Positions 7,968 to 17,855 of a stretch of 64,000 bases of DNA are shown in pieces. The notes under the pieces are model-generated. The model saw only the letters and a program-made list of their open reading frames with translations. It was not told the DNA's origin and did not search any database. The DNA lies in NCBI GenBank assembly GCA_027449125.1, contig DAIDME010000089.1, positions 62,001 to 126,000 of the forward strand, given 5' to 3'. This stretch comes from Solirubrobacterales bacterium (lineage in GTDB: Bacteria > Actinomycetota > Thermoleophilia > Solirubrobacterales > Solirubrobacteraceae). A program made the position numbers and the translations under genes. Position 1 is the first letter of the stretch. Each line of letters begins with the position of its first letter.

Positions 7968-9479
7968 CTAGAGCTCTCCGGCAAGGGCCGGGCGGCGCTC
8001 CGCGCGGACCCGCGGCAGCGCGCCGATCACATCGCTTGCGATGACACCCTCGAGCCCCACCGTGTCGGCGGCGAGCACGCCCGCACGAACATGGATCAGA
8101 ACCGCCGCGCAGGCCGCCGTGAACGGTTCCACGCCCTTCGCCAGAAAGGCGCCGAGCACGCCCGCGAGCACGTCGCCCGTCCCGGCCGTGGCCAGCGCCG
8201 GCGCGCCACCGCGACTGATCGCCACGGCGCCGCCCGGCTCGGCGACGAGCGTGTCGTCACCTTTGAGCACGACCACCGACCCGGCACGCGCGGCGGCCGC
8301 GCGCACATGCTCGAGGCGCTTCGCATCCACCTCCGCGCTGGAGATTCCAAGCAGCCTCGCCAGCTCGCCGCTGTGGGGCGTCAGCACGGTGGGGTCGCTG
8401 CGGCGGGCGAGCTGCTCGAGCCCGTCATCGGTCGCATGCGCGATCAGCCCGTCAGCGTCGAGCACCAGCGGCAGCTTGGCGTGCGCGGCCACGTCACGTG
8501 CGAACTTCTGTGTCGCCGCAAGGCGGCCCAAGCCGGGGCCCAGAACCATCGCCTGGGCTCGATCCGCGCGCTGCACGGCGATCCGGGAGCTGCCCCGCCG
8601 CGGCCCGCTCTCGGGGTCGTCCGGGAACGCCGTGACCATCACCTCCAGAACCTTCGCGGCGATCATCGGCACGGCTGACGCCGGAGCCGCCACGGTCACG
8701 TACCCCGCGCCCGCACGCGTGGCCCCGAGCGCGGCGAGCACCGGGGCGCCGCTGAAGGCGGCCGAGCCACCGACCACGAGCACGCTGCCCGAGCTGAACT
8801 TGTTGGAGTCCGGGCCGCGCCTTGGTATCGCATCGCCCACCTCGGCCGCGATCAGGCCGATCTGCGGGACCACCGGCTGGCCGGCGTCCGGGATCCCGAT
8901 GTCCACAACGCGCACATCTCCTGCGTGCGACTTGCCGGGCGCGATCCACAGCCCGGGCTTGGCGGCGTGAAAGCTGACCGTCAGATCGGCAACGACGGCC
9001 GCGGCGCTGACCTCGCCGGTGGAGGCATCGACGCCGCTGGGGACGTCACAGGCGAGCACGCGCAGCGCCGCGTCGGCCCGGCGGGCGCCGTTGATCGCGG
9101 CGATCGCCTCCGCGACCGGCTCGCGCGGTTTGCCGACGAAGCCAGTGCCCAAGAGCGCGTCGATGACCGCGGCGGCACCGTGCAGGAGCGCCGGCAGCGC
9201 GGCGGCTGCCGCTGAGCCGGCCTCGACGACCTCGACCTCGCGGAGCTGGGCACGCAACAGGCGCGCCGCGACCTGCCCGTCCCCGCCGTTGTTCCCGTGG
9301 CCGCAGACGACCACGATCCGGCCCGAGGGGGCGACCTCTGCGCACGCCTCCGCGAGCGCGGCTCCCGCCCGCTCCATCAGCGTCTGTGCCGGGATCGCGT
9401 GCTGCTCGATCGCCCATGTGTCGAGCGCCCGCTGCTGGGCGGCGTCGGGGAGCGGTGTCAACCAGCGCGGCAGGTCCAT
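7968..9479 (-). CDS. nnr: Bifunctional NAD(P)H-hydrate epimerase/dehydratase
   Basis: Metabolite-repair enzyme of 503 aa that restores damaged NAD(P)HX. The N-terminal YjeF epimerase domain shows CGHGNNGGDG (about residues 58-67) and DALLGTGF; the C-terminal ADP-dependent dehydratase domain shows LTPHSGELARL, KGDDTLVAEP and TAGTGDVLAGVLG, the last being the ribokinase-like phosphate loop. The ATG at 9479 begins MDLPRWLTP, directly before the first epimerase helix; longer in-frame extensions read through the neighbouring gap and are not plausible. Next gene alr starts at the following base. Confidence 0.93.
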   Translation of the reverse strand: MDLPRWLTPLPDAAQQRALDTWAIEQHAIPAQTLMERAGAALAEACAEVAPSGRIVVVCGHGNNGGDGQVAARLLRAQLREVEVVEAGSAAAAALPALLHGAAAVIDALLGTGFVGKPREPVAEAIAAINGARRADAALRVLACDVPSGVDASTGEVSAAAVVADLTVSFHAAKPGLWIAPGKSHAGDVRVVDIGIPDAGQPVVPQIGLIAAEVGDAIPRRGPDSNKFSSGSVLVVGGSAAFSGAPVLAALGATRAGAGYVTVAAPASAVPMIAAKVLEVMVTAFPDDPESGPRRGSSRIAVQRADRAQAMVLGPGLGRLAATQKFARDVAAHAKLPLVLDADGLIAHATDDGLEQLARRSDPTVLTPHSGELARLLGISSAEVDAKRLEHVRAAAARAGSVVVLKGDDTLVAEPGGAVAISRGGAPALATAGTGDVLAGVLGAFLAKGVEPFTAACAAVLIHVRAGVLAADTVGLEGVIASDVIGALPRVRAERRPALAGEL

Positions 9480-9543
9480 CGGCAGCCAACCCGAGTCTAC
9501 TTCGATGCACCGCCGGCGGCGCGCCGTGCCCGGCGGTGGCCGC

Positions 9544-10092
9544 TCAGTAGCCCGGCGCGAGCTTCTGCAGGAGGATGTGGTCGCGCCAGGCGCCATTGAC
9601 GAAGAGAAAGCCCCGCGCGAGGCCGATCCGCTCGAACCCGTTGCGGAGAAATGCTTGCTGCGAGGCGCGGTTCTCCGGCTGCACACCGGCTTGGATGCGG
9701 TGCAGCGCCAGCTCGCTGAACGCCAGCCGGCAGGCCAGGCCGATCGCGCAGGTCGCGATCCCCTGGCCCCGGCAGTCGCGGTCGACCAGCAGCCCCAGGT
9801 TGGCGCTCTCCTCCGCTCCGCGCGCAACCTGGCTCAGATTCAGGTCGCCCACCACCACCCCGGCGCGGATGATCACGAAGGGGTAGAGCTCCCCGGTGTC
9901 ACTGGCGATGCGGTAGTTGAGCGAGCGGACGACGTCGGCAAAGCTCGGCTCGTGTGGGTGTCGTGAGGCGGAGCTGACGCGAATGTCCTGCGCGTTGGCG
10001 ATGCGGAGCGCTGCGAGCTCGTCGACGTGGCGGGGAGCGAGGGTGACCAGCGCGACACCGTCTGACTCGAGGTGTAGGGAGAGCCGCCTCAC
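9544..10092 (-). CDS. GNAT N-acetyltransferase of the RimJ/RimL type
   Basis: Acetyl-CoA-dependent acetyltransferase of 182 aa. The GNAT acetyl-CoA motif A reads RDCRGQGIATCAIG (about residues 107-120), and the C-terminal pattern of an aromatic and basic stretch followed by ENRASQQAFLRNGFERIG is typical of RimJ/RimL-like enzymes acting on alpha-amino groups of proteins or on small amines. The true substrate is not known. Its start is 2 bases from the glmM stop, so it is probably translated from the glmM transcript. Confidence 0.85.
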   Translation of the reverse strand: MRRLSLHLESDGVALVTLAPRHVDELAALRIANAQDIRVSSASRHPHEPSFADVVRSLNYRIASDTGELYPFVIIRAGVVVGDLNLSQVARGAEESANLGLLVDRDCRGQGIATCAIGLACRLAFSELALHRIQAGVQPENRASQQAFLRNGFERIGLARGFLFVNGAWRDHILLQKLAPGY

Positions 10093-10094
10093 AT

Positions 10095-11420
10095 TCAGCG
10101 CAGCGCAGCCTCGACCGCACGGCAGAGGTCGTCACAGACGGTCGCCGCCTCCTGCTCGCTCGGCGCCTCCACCATCACCCGCACCAGCGGCTCGGTGCCG
10201 GACGCCCGCACGAGCACGCGCCCACGCCCCGACAGCAGCGCGCTGGCCTGCGTGATCGCGTCCTGCACCGGTTCGGCCGAGAGCACCTGCTCGACCAGCC
10301 CACGGCTCTCGGCTTTGAGGTTGACGAGGCGCTGCGGGAGCTTGCGCATCGCCCCGCGCTCGCTCAGATCAGCACCGCCGAGCGCCTCCAGCGTCAGCAG
10401 CGCCGTGGCGATGCCGTCGCCGGAGGGACTGAACCCCAGGTCGATGACGTGGCCGGACTGCTCGCCGCCGAGCCGCCAGCCACGGCTGCGCAGCTCCTCG
10501 TTCACGTAGCGATCACCGACAGGCGTGACGGCGACGTCGATGCCCGCCTCGCGCATCGCCGCGTGAAAGCCGTAGTTGCTCATCACGGTGACCGCGACAC
10601 CGCCGCCGTCCAGCAGACCCCGCCGCTTGTAGTGCAGAGCACCGAGCGCGATCAGCTCGTCGCCGTCGACGACGGCGCCCCCGCGGTCAACGGCCAGCAC
10701 GCGGTCCCCGTCGCCGTCGAAGGCGAAGCCGGCGTCGTAGTCGCCGGCGCGCACCCGCGCCGCCAGCGCGCCGATATGCGTCGTGCCGACGCCGGCATTG
10801 ATGTTGCGCCCGTCCGGGTCGGCGGCCATGAGCTCGACGAGCGCTCCCCGGCGCTTCAGCAGCTCGGGCGCCAGCCGATGGGTGGCGCCGTTGGCGCAGT
10901 CCAGCAGGAGGCGCATGCCGCCGAGCTCGAGCTCGCCGTAGCGCCGCTCCAACTCGTGCAGGTAATCCTCCTCTGCGTGGGCGAGCACGCGCACGCGACC
11001 GACGCGCGAGGACGCCCGCGTGGCCTGCTTCACGCGGCGCTCGATCGCCAGCTCGGCCGCGTCGGACAGCTTGAAGCCGTCGGCGGCGAAGAACTTGATG
11101 CCGTTGTCCTGATAGGGATTGTGGGAGGCGGAGATGACCGCCGCCAAGGACAGCCCGTGCCGCCGCACCAGGAGCGGCGCCGCGGGTGTGGGCAGCACGC
11201 CGCCGAGCAGCGCGTCACCGCCGGCTGCCGTGATCCCAGCCGCGACCGCCGCCTCCAGCATCTCGCCGGACTCGCGCGTGTCACGCACCACCAGAACCTG
11301 TGGGCGCGCGACCCCGGAGAGCTCGACGGCGGCGCGTGCCAGCGCCAGCGCCAGCTCGGCGGTCAGGAACTCCCCGGCACTGCCGCGCACGCCGTCGGTG
11401 CCGAAGAGCTTGCGGGACAT
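10095..11420 (-). CDS. glmM: Phosphoglucosamine mutase
   Basis: Converts glucosamine-6-phosphate to glucosamine-1-phosphate for UDP-GlcNAc synthesis, 441 aa. The N-terminus (KLFGTDGVRG), the phosphoserine loop ISASHNPYQDNGIKFF near residue 97, the metal-binding FDGDGDR near residue 240 and the C-terminal RASGTEPLVRV phosphate-binding loop identify GlmM. The ATG at 11420 gives the normal MSRKLFGTDG start. It lies 40 bases downstream of the S9 gene and may be co-transcribed with rplM-rpsI, a linkage seen in many actinobacteria. Confidence 0.96.
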   Translation of the reverse strand: MSRKLFGTDGVRGSAGEFLTAELALALARAAVELSGVARPQVLVVRDTRESGEMLEAAVAAGITAAGGDALLGGVLPTPAAPLLVRRHGLSLAAVISASHNPYQDNGIKFFAADGFKLSDAAELAIERRVKQATRASSRVGRVRVLAHAEEDYLHELERRYGELELGGMRLLLDCANGATHRLAPELLKRRGALVELMAADPDGRNINAGVGTTHIGALAARVRAGDYDAGFAFDGDGDRVLAVDRGGAVVDGDELIALGALHYKRRGLLDGGGVAVTVMSNYGFHAAMREAGIDVAVTPVGDRYVNEELRSRGWRLGGEQSGHVIDLGFSPSGDGIATALLTLEALGGADLSERGAMRKLPQRLVNLKAESRGLVEQVLSAEPVQDAITQASALLSGRGRVLVRASGTEPLVRVMVEAPSEQEAATVCDDLCRAVEAALR

Positions 11421-11460
11421 GCGCTTTGCAGCCGCTCCGCGCCGCAGACTCGTGCGCGAC

Positions 11461-12183
11461 TCAGCGCTTGGAGAACTGCGGCCGCTTGCGCGCCTTCTTG
11501 AGCCCAGCCTTCTTGCGCTCCTTGACGCGTGGGTCACGGGTCAGGAAGCCGCGCCGCTTGAGCTCGCCGCGCAGGTTCGGGTCGGCCTCCAGCAGCGCTC
11601 GAGCGATGCCGTGGCGCAGAGCACCAGCTTGCGCGGCTACGCCGCCGCCGTGCATCCGCGCGACCACGTCCATCCGGCTCTCATATCCGACGGCCTCGAG
11701 CGGCTGACGGATCACACGCTGCAGGGTCTCACGCGGGAAGAACTCCTCCAGCGTCTTGCCGTTGACCGTGTAGGTGCCGCTGCCGGGCCGCAGGATCACG
11801 CGCGCGACGCCGGTCTTGCGCTTGCCGGTGGCGGTGTAGCGGGCACCGGCCGCGAGATCGATCGCGACCATCGCGATGGGCTGCGCCTCCTCCACCGCGT
11901 CCTGCGCCTGGGCGGCGGCGCGGGCGGCGGCCTCCTCGGCCTCGGCCTCGGCGGCCGCGCGAGCTTCGGCGTCCATCAGCGCGTCGCCCTCGAGCACGAT
12001 GTCCGGAATCAGGTCGGCACCGGGGATCGCCGGCCGCTCACGGGGCGCCTCCTCGATGTACTCGAGCTCAGCCTCGACGATCTCGGTCGGGTCGAGCACC
12101 GGCGGCTCGGCAGCCGCCTCGGCCGGCGCCTCGGGCGAGGACTCGGGCGTGGGCTCGTTCTCTGGACTCTGTTCGTCGGTCAC
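11461..12183 (-). CDS. rpsI: 30S ribosomal protein S9 with long acidic N-terminal extension
   Basis: The last 130 residues or so are a standard S9: [12 protein letters not shown], the middle [19 protein letters not shown], and the basic tail [11 protein letters not shown] that reaches the decoding site. Preceding it are about 110 residues rich in Glu, Ala and Pro, with an Ala/Glu run near residues 70-95 that could form a charged helix. The whole protein is 240 aa, clearly longer than the about 130 aa of E. coli S9; actinobacterial S9 proteins often carry shorter extensions. The ATG overlaps the rplM stop by 4 bases (ATGA), which supports this upstream start. Confidence 0.95.
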   Translation of the reverse strand: MTDEQSPENEPTPESSPEAPAEAAAEPPVLDPTEIVEAELEYIEEAPRERPAIPGADLIPDIVLEGDALMDAEARAAAEAEAEEAAARAAAQAQDAVEEAQPIAMVAIDLAAGARYTATGKRKTGVARVILRPGSGTYTVNGKTLEEFFPRETLQRVIRQPLEAVGYESRMDVVARMHGGGVAAQAGALRHGIARALLEADPNLRGELKRRGFLTRDPRVKERKKAGLKKARKRPQFSKR

Positions 12184-12614
12184 GACTGGATCTCCATCGG
12201 TTGCGGCTGCTGGGCTGCATGCGGGTGATCTGGTCCCGCATAGACCTTGAGCTTGGTGAGTTGCTTGCGTGCCAGACGGTTACGGGGCATCATGCCCTTG
12301 ACCGCGACGCGGATGACCTCCTCCGGGCGACGCTCGAGCATCTCGGTGAGGGTGCGAGACTTGAGGCCGCCGGGATACCCGGAGTGACGGTAGTACCGCT
12401 TGTCCTCGAGCTTGTTGCCGGTGACGGAGATCTTCTCGGCGTTGACGACAACGACGAAGTCACCGGTGTCGATGTGGGGGGTGTACGTCGGCTTGCGCTT
12501 ACCGCGCAGGGCATCGGCGATCTGGGTCGCCAGGCGGCCGAGCGTCAGCCCGGTCGCGTCGACGATCAACCAGTTGCGCTCGCGGTCGGTTGGTTTGGCT
12601 ACGTATGTCTTCAT
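12180..12614 (-). CDS. rplM: 50S ribosomal protein L13
   Basis: Ribosomal protein L13, 144 aa, binding 23S rRNA early in 50S assembly. It starts [15 protein letters not shown] at 12614 and carries the family patterns [25 protein letters not shown] and [13 protein letters not shown]. It leads the rplM-rpsI pair. The TACCAT-like box about 50 bases upstream could be its -10 element, but no -35 is clear. Confidence 0.97.
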   Translation of the reverse strand: MKTYVAKPTDRERNWLIVDATGLTLGRLATQIADALRGKRKPTYTPHIDTGDFVVVVNAEKISVTGNKLEDKRYYRHSGYPGGLKSRTLTEMLERRPEEVIRVAVKGMMPRNRLARKQLTKLKVYAGPDHPHAAQQPQPMEIQS

Positions 12615-12688
12615 GGCAGGGTTATTGGCCGCGCACACGCGCGGGACTAGCGATGGTAGACGATCGGCGCCGCAAGCGGCCGGCCGCG

Positions 12689-14323
12689 TCACTCCCACTC
12701 GATCGTGCCCGGCGGCTTGGACGTGATGTCGAGCACGACCCGCCCGACAGGCCGGATCTCGTTGATCATGCGGCTCGCAATCCGCTCGAGCAGGTCATAC
12801 GGAAGCCTCGCCCAATCGGCGGTCATGGCATCGTCGGAGGTGACCGCCCTGATCGCGATCACGTTTCCGTAGGTGCGCTCGTCACCCTGGACACCGACGG
12901 CCCGCACGTCCGGCAGCACGCAGAAGGACTGCCACAGCTCGCGGTACATGCCGGCCCTGCGGATCTCGTCCTGGAGGATCGCATCCGCTTCGCGCAGCAC
13001 CTCCAGCTTGTCCGCCGTCACCTCGCCGCCCACCACGCGGATCGCCAGTCCGGGGCCTGGGAACGGCTGGCGCCAGACCAGCCGCTCGGGCAGGCCAAGC
13101 TCGGCGCCGACCGCTCTGACCTCGTCCTTGAAGAGCGCGCGCAGCGGCTCGACGAGCTCGAAACCAATGTCGTCCGGCAGACCACCGACGTTGTGGTGGG
13201 ACTTGATCGTCGCGGCGCCGGAGCCGCCACCGGACTCGATCACGTCGGAGTAGAGCGTGCCCTGGACCAGGTAGCCGACGCCGTCGAGCTTGGTGGCCTG
13301 CTCCTCGAAGATGCGGATGAACTGCTCGCCGATGATCTTGCGCTTGAGCTCCGGATCGGTGACCCCGGCGAGCCGTTCGAGGAAGCGCTCCCGCGCGTCC
13401 ACGGCGATCAGCGGCACCTGGAAGTGGTCCCGGAAGGTGGCGACCACCTGGGCGCCCTCGTCCTTGCGCATCAGCCCGTGGTCGACGAACACGCACACCA
13501 GGCGCTCACCGATCGCGCGGTGCACGAGCAGGGCCGCGACGCTCGAGTCGACGCCACCGGAGAGCGCGCACAGCGCCCTGCCCTCACCGACCTGCGCGCG
13601 GATGCGCTCGATCTGCTCCTCGATCACCGAGCGGGCGCTCCAGCTGCCCCGAGCCCCGCAGATGCCGATCAGGAAGTTGCGCAGGATCTGCTGGCCGTAG
13701 GGCGTGTGCACGACCTCGGGGTGGAACTGGATCCCGTAGATGTCACGCTCGGGAGACTCGATCGCGGCCACCGGGGACGCGCTCGAAGACGCCAACGCGA
13801 GGAACCCGGGCGGCGCCTCAAAGACGGTGTCCCGGTGCGACATCCAGCAGGCCTGGTCGCTGGGCGTATCGACGAGCAGGCGACCAGGCTCGTGGACGGT
13901 CAGCTGCGAGCGGCCGTATTCGCCGACAGCGGCGCCCTCGACGCGGCCGCCGAGCTCGCGCGCCAGCAGCTGCATCCCGTAGCAGATCCCCAGCACCGGC
14001 AGGCCGAGCTCGAGCAGGCGTGGGTCGAGCTCCGGCGCGCCCTCGGCGTAGACCGACGCCGGGCCGCCAGAGAGAATCAGCCCGATCGGCGCACGGCCCG
14101 CTACCGCCTCGGGGCCGACGTCATGGGGTAGCAGCGTCGAGAACACGCCGCACTCGCGCACGCGGCGCGCGATCAGCTGCGAGTACTGGCCGCCATAGTC
14201 CAGGACGACGACCTCCTCGACCGCCTGGGCACCGCCCGTGGCCAGCGGGCCGCGGGCGGTGTGTGCGGCGCCGGAGCGCCCGGAATCAGTCGGCGACACC
14301 GACGGTGGCCTTGCCGGAGGCAC
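12689..14323 (-). CDS. guaA: GMP synthase (glutamine-hydrolysing)
   Basis: Converts XMP to GMP. An N-terminal class I glutamine amidotransferase ([18 protein letters not shown], nucleophile in GICYGMQLL, then HPEV) is followed by the ATP pyrophosphatase domain ([14 protein letters not shown]) and the dimerisation domain ending [17 protein letters not shown]. The start is uncertain: GTG codons at 14323 and 14299 are in frame, both overlapping the guaB3 stop or close to it, and none lies between them and the amidotransferase core. A 14-bp hairpin (14230-14261) falls inside this N-terminal leader, encoding RGPLATGGA. Confidence 0.95.
   Translation of the reverse strand: MPPARPPSVSPTDSGRSGAAHTARGPLATGGAQAVEEVVVLDYGGQYSQLIARRVRECGVFSTLLPHDVGPEAVAGRAPIGLILSGGPASVYAEGAPELDPRLLELGLPVLGICYGMQLLARELGGRVEGAAVGEYGRSQLTVHEPGRLLVDTPSDQACWMSHRDTVFEAPPGFLALASSSASPVAAIESPERDIYGIQFHPEVVHTPYGQQILRNFLIGICGARGSWSARSVIEEQIERIRAQVGEGRALCALSGGVDSSVAALLVHRAIGERLVCVFVDHGLMRKDEGAQVVATFRDHFQVPLIAVDARERFLERLAGVTDPELKRKIIGEQFIRIFEEQATKLDGVGYLVQGTLYSDVIESGGGSGAATIKSHHNVGGLPDDIGFELVEPLRALFKDEVRAVGAELGLPERLVWRQPFPGPGLAIRVVGGEVTADKLEVLREADAILQDEIRRAGMYRELWQSFCVLPDVRAVGVQGDERTYGNVIAIRAVTSDDAMTADWARLPYDLLERIASRMINEIRPVGRVVLDITSKPPGTIEWE
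14230..14261. repeat. GGCC-AGCG-GGCC hairpin, copy 2 (guaB3-guaA junction)
   Basis: A 14-bp stem (14230-14243 with 14248-14261) with one T-G wobble and an AGCG loop. It sits 25-55 bases past the guaB3 stop codon in the transcription direction, within the poorly conserved leader of guaA. It is read in the same frame (Gly-Pro-Leu-Ala) as the copies in cca and gltB. Confidence 0.6.
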
Positions 14324-15485
14324 CCATGCCCACGGCCTGCTCGCGCTGCAGATGCTTGCCTTCGGTCTGCAGGGCGGGGGCGACCATCAGCTCAGCCCGG
14401 TTGAACTCGGAGATGTCCTGGTAGCCGCAGGTCGCCATCGAGGTGCGCAGCGCGCCCATCAGGTTGAACGTGCCGTCGTTCTCGCGCGCGGGGCCCTTGA
14501 CGATCTCCTCGAACGTGCCGTTCGGCTTGGTCGCCACCCGGGTGCCGCGCGGCAGCGTCGGGTGAAACGTCGCCATCCCCCAGTTGTAGCCGTGGCCCGG
14601 GGCCTCGTGCGCGCGAGCGAGCGCCGATCCGAGCATCACCGCATCCGCGCCGCAGGCAATGGCCTTGGCGATGTCCCCGCCGTTGCGCATGCCGCCGTCG
14701 GCGATCACACGCACGTAGTCACCGGTCTCGAGCATGTGCTGCGAGCGCGCCGCGGCCACGTCGGCGATCGCGGTGGCCTGCGGCACCCCGATGCCGAGCA
14801 CGCCGCGGGTGGTGCAGATCGCGCCGGGACCGACGCCGACGAGCACGCCCGCCGCGCCGGTGCGCATCAGGTGAAGGCCCGTGTGGTAGGAGGCGCAGCC
14901 ACCGACGATCACCGGGATCGGAGACAGCTCACGGATGAACTCCTTGAGGTTGAGCGGCGGCCGCGACGTGTCCTTGGAGACGTGCTCGGCGGAGACCACC
15001 GTGCCCTGGATGACGAGGATGTCCAGGCCGGCCTCCAGCGCCACCTCGTAGTAGCTGCGCACCTTTTGCGGGGTCAGCGAGGCCGCGGCCACGACGCCGT
15101 GACTCTTGATCTCGCGGATCCTCCGGGCGATCAGCTCCGGCTTGACCGGCTCCCGGTAGATGTCCTGCAGCTCGCGCGTGGCGATGTCCTTGGAGAAGGT
15201 CGCGATCCGCGCGAGCTGCTCGTCGGGGTTCTCGTAGCGACACTGGATGCCCTCGAGGTTCAGCACCGCCAGGCCGCCGAGCTTGCCGAGTATCCCGGCC
15301 GTGTCCGGCGAGACGACGCCATCCAGCGCGGCGGCCAGCAGCGGCAGCTCGAAGCGGTAGGGCCCCAGCGTCCAGCTGATGTCGACATCATCGGGATCGC
15401 GCGTGCGACGCGAAGGCACGATCGCGACGTCATCAAACCCGTAGGCCCGACGGGCCTTCTTCCCACGTCCGATTTCTACTTCCAT
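14286..15485 (-). CDS. guaB3: GuaB3-family IMP dehydrogenase-like protein
   Basis: TIM-barrel IMPDH/GMPR family protein of 399 aa without the CBS (Bateman) insert. The catalytic-cysteine loop [18 protein letters not shown] is intact near residue 233, as is the glycine-rich [13 protein letters not shown] phosphate site. The size and the N-terminus ([21 protein letters not shown]) match the actinobacterial/cyanobacterial GuaB3 branch rather than canonical GuaB. Oxidation of IMP to XMP is the likely reaction. It is immediately upstream of guaA, so the XMP and GMP steps are co-expressed. No canonical GuaB is seen in this window; one may be elsewhere. Confidence 0.9.
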   Translation of the reverse strand: MEVEIGRGKKARRAYGFDDVAIVPSRRTRDPDDVDISWTLGPYRFELPLLAAALDGVVSPDTAGILGKLGGLAVLNLEGIQCRYENPDEQLARIATFSKDIATRELQDIYREPVKPELIARRIREIKSHGVVAAASLTPQKVRSYYEVALEAGLDILVIQGTVVSAEHVSKDTSRPPLNLKEFIRELSPIPVIVGGCASYHTGLHLMRTGAAGVLVGVGPGAICTTRGVLGIGVPQATAIADVAAARSQHMLETGDYVRVIADGGMRNGGDIAKAIACGADAVMLGSALARAHEAPGHGYNWGMATFHPTLPRGTRVATKPNGTFEEIVKGPARENDGTFNLMGALRTSMATCGYQDISEFNRAELMVAPALQTEGKHLQREQAVGMGASGKATVGVAD

Positions 15486-15491
15486 CAGCGC

Positions 15492-15517
15492 ATCGTAGAG
15501 GGTCGATCAGATGTCAA
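15492..15517 (-). promoter_or_regulatory. Candidate guaB3 promoter
   Basis: On the minus strand a perfect -35 hexamer TTGACA (15517-15512) is followed by TACGAT (15497-15492). The 14-base spacer is shorter than the usual 17, so this is only a candidate. If used, the transcript would begin near the ATG at 15485, giving a leaderless mRNA; no ribosome-binding site is visible. The remaining upstream gap to 15679 shows no gene. Confidence 0.35.
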
Positions 15518-15679
15518 GGTGAAACCCACTTTCGGCGAGAGTGCACATCCGCGACGGCGGCAACCGTCGGCCGGGCCGCGACCGGCGCGGACCCGGAGCC
15601 CACGTTAGCAGTGGCCGGCACCGGAGCGCCCAGCGTCACCGCCGCCCCACCCCGCGGCACGCGGCGGCGCCCGCCGCGG

Positions 15680-16639
15680 TCAGGCGACCTCAACGGGGAT
15701 CGTCATCGGCGTGGCAGTCACTCCGTCCAGCAGCCGCTCGGCGGTCCGCGGATCGAGTATGCCGGCACCGACGTGCTGCGTGGACTCGGCCCCGCAGGCG
15801 ACACCGAAGCGCAGGCAGTCGACAGGCGACTGGCCCTGGTAGCGAGCGGCGATGTAACCCGCCAGGAACGCGTCGCCTGAGCCGATCGGCGACTGTGCCT
15901 CGAGCGGCTCGATGGCCACGCGGTAGAGCGTCTGCTCGCCGTTCTCGCGCACGAACGCGTAACAGCCGTCGGGGACCGTCATGATCGCCTCCGCCGGCCC
16001 CTGGTGGGTGATCTCGACAACCGCCTGGGCCCGATCCTCAGGCCCGGCGAACTCGCGTCCGGCGAGGTCCTCGGCCTCGAGCTCGTTGGGTGAAACCACG
16101 TCCGGCTCGGCGCGGACCGCCAGCTTGAGCGGCTCGCCGTCGGTGTCCACCACGGTCAGCACACCGAGCTTGCGCACCGCCTTGATCAGCCGCGCGTAGG
16201 TGTCTGGCTCGAGGCCACGCGGCAGGCTGCCGGCGAACAGGCAGATGCTCGCCCCCTTAGCCAGATAGATGAGCTTCTCCTCCAGCATCTCCAGCTCGTG
16301 CTCGGTCACCGAGGGTCCCCGCTCATTGATCTCGGTGTGCACGCCCGTCGTCGGATCGAGCACGGCCATGTTGGTACGCGACTCCTCGCGGATGCGCACG
16401 AAGGCGCTCAGCACCGACTCGTCACTGAGCCCCTCGACGATCCGGGTGCCGGTCGCGCCGCCGATGATGCCGGTGGCGATCACCGGCTGGCCGAGGAGCT
16501 TCAGCACGCGCGCGACGTTGACGCCCTTGCCGCCGGGAATCGTGCGCTGGTCCAGACTGCGATGCCGGCGCCCGGGCGTGAAGCTCGGCACCTCCAGCGT
16601 CCTGTCCAGCGCTGGGTTGAGGGTTACGGTGATGATCAT
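15680..16639 (-). CDS. PfkB-family sugar kinase (1-phosphofructokinase/tagatose-6-P kinase type)
   Basis: Kinase of 319 aa with both PfkB signatures: IPGGKGVNVARVLKLLG near residue 34 and the C-terminal SPIGSGDAFLAGY near residue 250, whose Asp is the catalytic base. The N-terminus ITVTLNPALDRTL is typical of the FruK/LacC/PfkB2 subgroup that phosphorylates hexose phosphates. Without a PTS or tagatose gene nearby the precise sugar cannot be assigned; a minor 6-phosphofructokinase role is also possible. Confidence 0.85.
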   Translation of the reverse strand: MIITVTLNPALDRTLEVPSFTPGRRHRSLDQRTIPGGKGVNVARVLKLLGQPVIATGIIGGATGTRIVEGLSDESVLSAFVRIREESRTNMAVLDPTTGVHTEINERGPSVTEHELEMLEEKLIYLAKGASICLFAGSLPRGLEPDTYARLIKAVRKLGVLTVVDTDGEPLKLAVRAEPDVVSPNELEAEDLAGREFAGPEDRAQAVVEITHQGPAEAIMTVPDGCYAFVRENGEQTLYRVAIEPLEAQSPIGSGDAFLAGYIAARYQGQSPVDCLRFGVACGAESTQHVGAGILDPRTAERLLDGVTATPMTIPVEVA

Positions 16640-16747
16640 CGTCGCTGGCCGCAGGGCCGCACGGCTCGAGTCCTTGGTCTCATCCAGGCGCCATCCTGAA
16701 CTCCCTGTAGCGGCCTACCCACCGCCACCGAAAGCGTAAACGTTAGC

Positions 16748-17797
16748 TCAAGCGGGTGGTGTAGAGGGCCGGTGAACAGTGGCCGGCGGCCGGCCCGCGG
16801 GCACTGCGCTCGCGGCGAGCGCCCACGCCTGCTCACGCAGGCGCGCAGCCTCGCTCGCGGCCGCCTGCGCAGGCTGACCGCCGGTCTGCCGGTACGCCTG
16901 CGCGAGTGCGCGCGAGACGGCGATCAACCCCCCCGCGGGCCCCACGGCGAAGGCGGCCGCGAGATCGCCCACGCGACCACCCTGTGCGCCGACTCCGGGC
17001 AGCAGCAGCGCGGCGTGCGGCATCAGCTCCCGCAGGCTGCCCAATTGGTGGCTTGCGGTGGCGCCCACCACCGCGCCCACGTCGGACAGACCGTGGGTGC
17101 CCACCGCGGCGCGTCCAAGCGCCTCCACGAGCCGCGCCGCGACGGCACTCACCGTACCGTCCGGGAGCTCGCGGTCCTGCAGGTCGACGGCCCCCGGATT
17201 CGAGTTGCGCACCAGCACGAACAGGCCCGCACCGGCCGCGCGTGCGACCTCGACGAACGGCTCGAGCGAGTCCGTTCCCAGCCAGGGGCTGACCGTCATG
17301 GCATCCGCCCCGAGCCCGGCGATCGGGCCGAAGGGACTCGGCGTGGAGCCCAGAAACGCCTGCGCGTAGGCACGCGCCGAGACGTCAACGTCGCCGCGCT
17401 TGGCGTCTGCGATCACCAGCAGGCCGGCGTCCGCGGCGTGGCCGACGACGGCGCTCAGCGCCGACCAGCCCGGAGCCCCGAGGCGCTCGAAGCAGGCCAG
17501 CTGCGGCTTGACCGCGACGCAGTGCTCGCCGGCGGCGTCGATCAGGAGCCTGCAGTGCGCGGCCACCGCCGCCGCAGCTCGGACGGCGGGTGGGGCGGAC
17601 GCAGCGTCCACCCCACCCACAAGTTCGAGCGCATGTGGCCACAGCAGCGCGGGATCAGGATCGAGGCCGAGCACAAGCTGCGACTGCCGTCGCAAGACAT
17701 GCTCGGCCAACCGGTCCCCGAATCGTTGCGCGGGCCTGGCGGCCCCGCTGCGATCGCCGACTCCGGCCCGAGCAGGCCCGTCGGCGTCAACGCTCAT
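16748..17797 (-). CDS. pyrF: Orotidine-5'-phosphate decarboxylase (type 2)
   Basis: Converts OMP to UMP. The active-site motif VIADAKRGDV (Asp-x-Lys-x-x-Asp) lies near residue 120; LVLGLDPDP near residue 41 and the late GVGAQGGRVGDL phosphate-binding loop fit the type 2 (PyrF2) branch common in actinobacteria. At 349 aa it is longer than the usual about 280; the last 35 residues are a Pro/Ala-rich tail. The ATG at 17797 is 58 bases downstream of the HU stop. No other pyr gene is in the window. Confidence 0.92.
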   Translation of the reverse strand: MSVDADGPARAGVGDRSGAARPAQRFGDRLAEHVLRRQSQLVLGLDPDPALLWPHALELVGGVDAASAPPAVRAAAAVAAHCRLLIDAAGEHCVAVKPQLACFERLGAPGWSALSAVVGHAADAGLLVIADAKRGDVDVSARAYAQAFLGSTPSPFGPIAGLGADAMTVSPWLGTDSLEPFVEVARAAGAGLFVLVRNSNPGAVDLQDRELPDGTVSAVAARLVEALGRAAVGTHGLSDVGAVVGATASHQLGSLRELMPHAALLLPGVGAQGGRVGDLAAAFAVGPAGGLIAVSRALAQAYRQTGGQPAQAAASEAARLREQAWALAASAVPAGRPPATVHRPSTPPA

Positions 17798-17855
17798 CTG
17801 CCGCGCTCCGCCCAGGCGATCACATGCGAAGAGCAGCCCAGTGTCGGGCTGCCAG

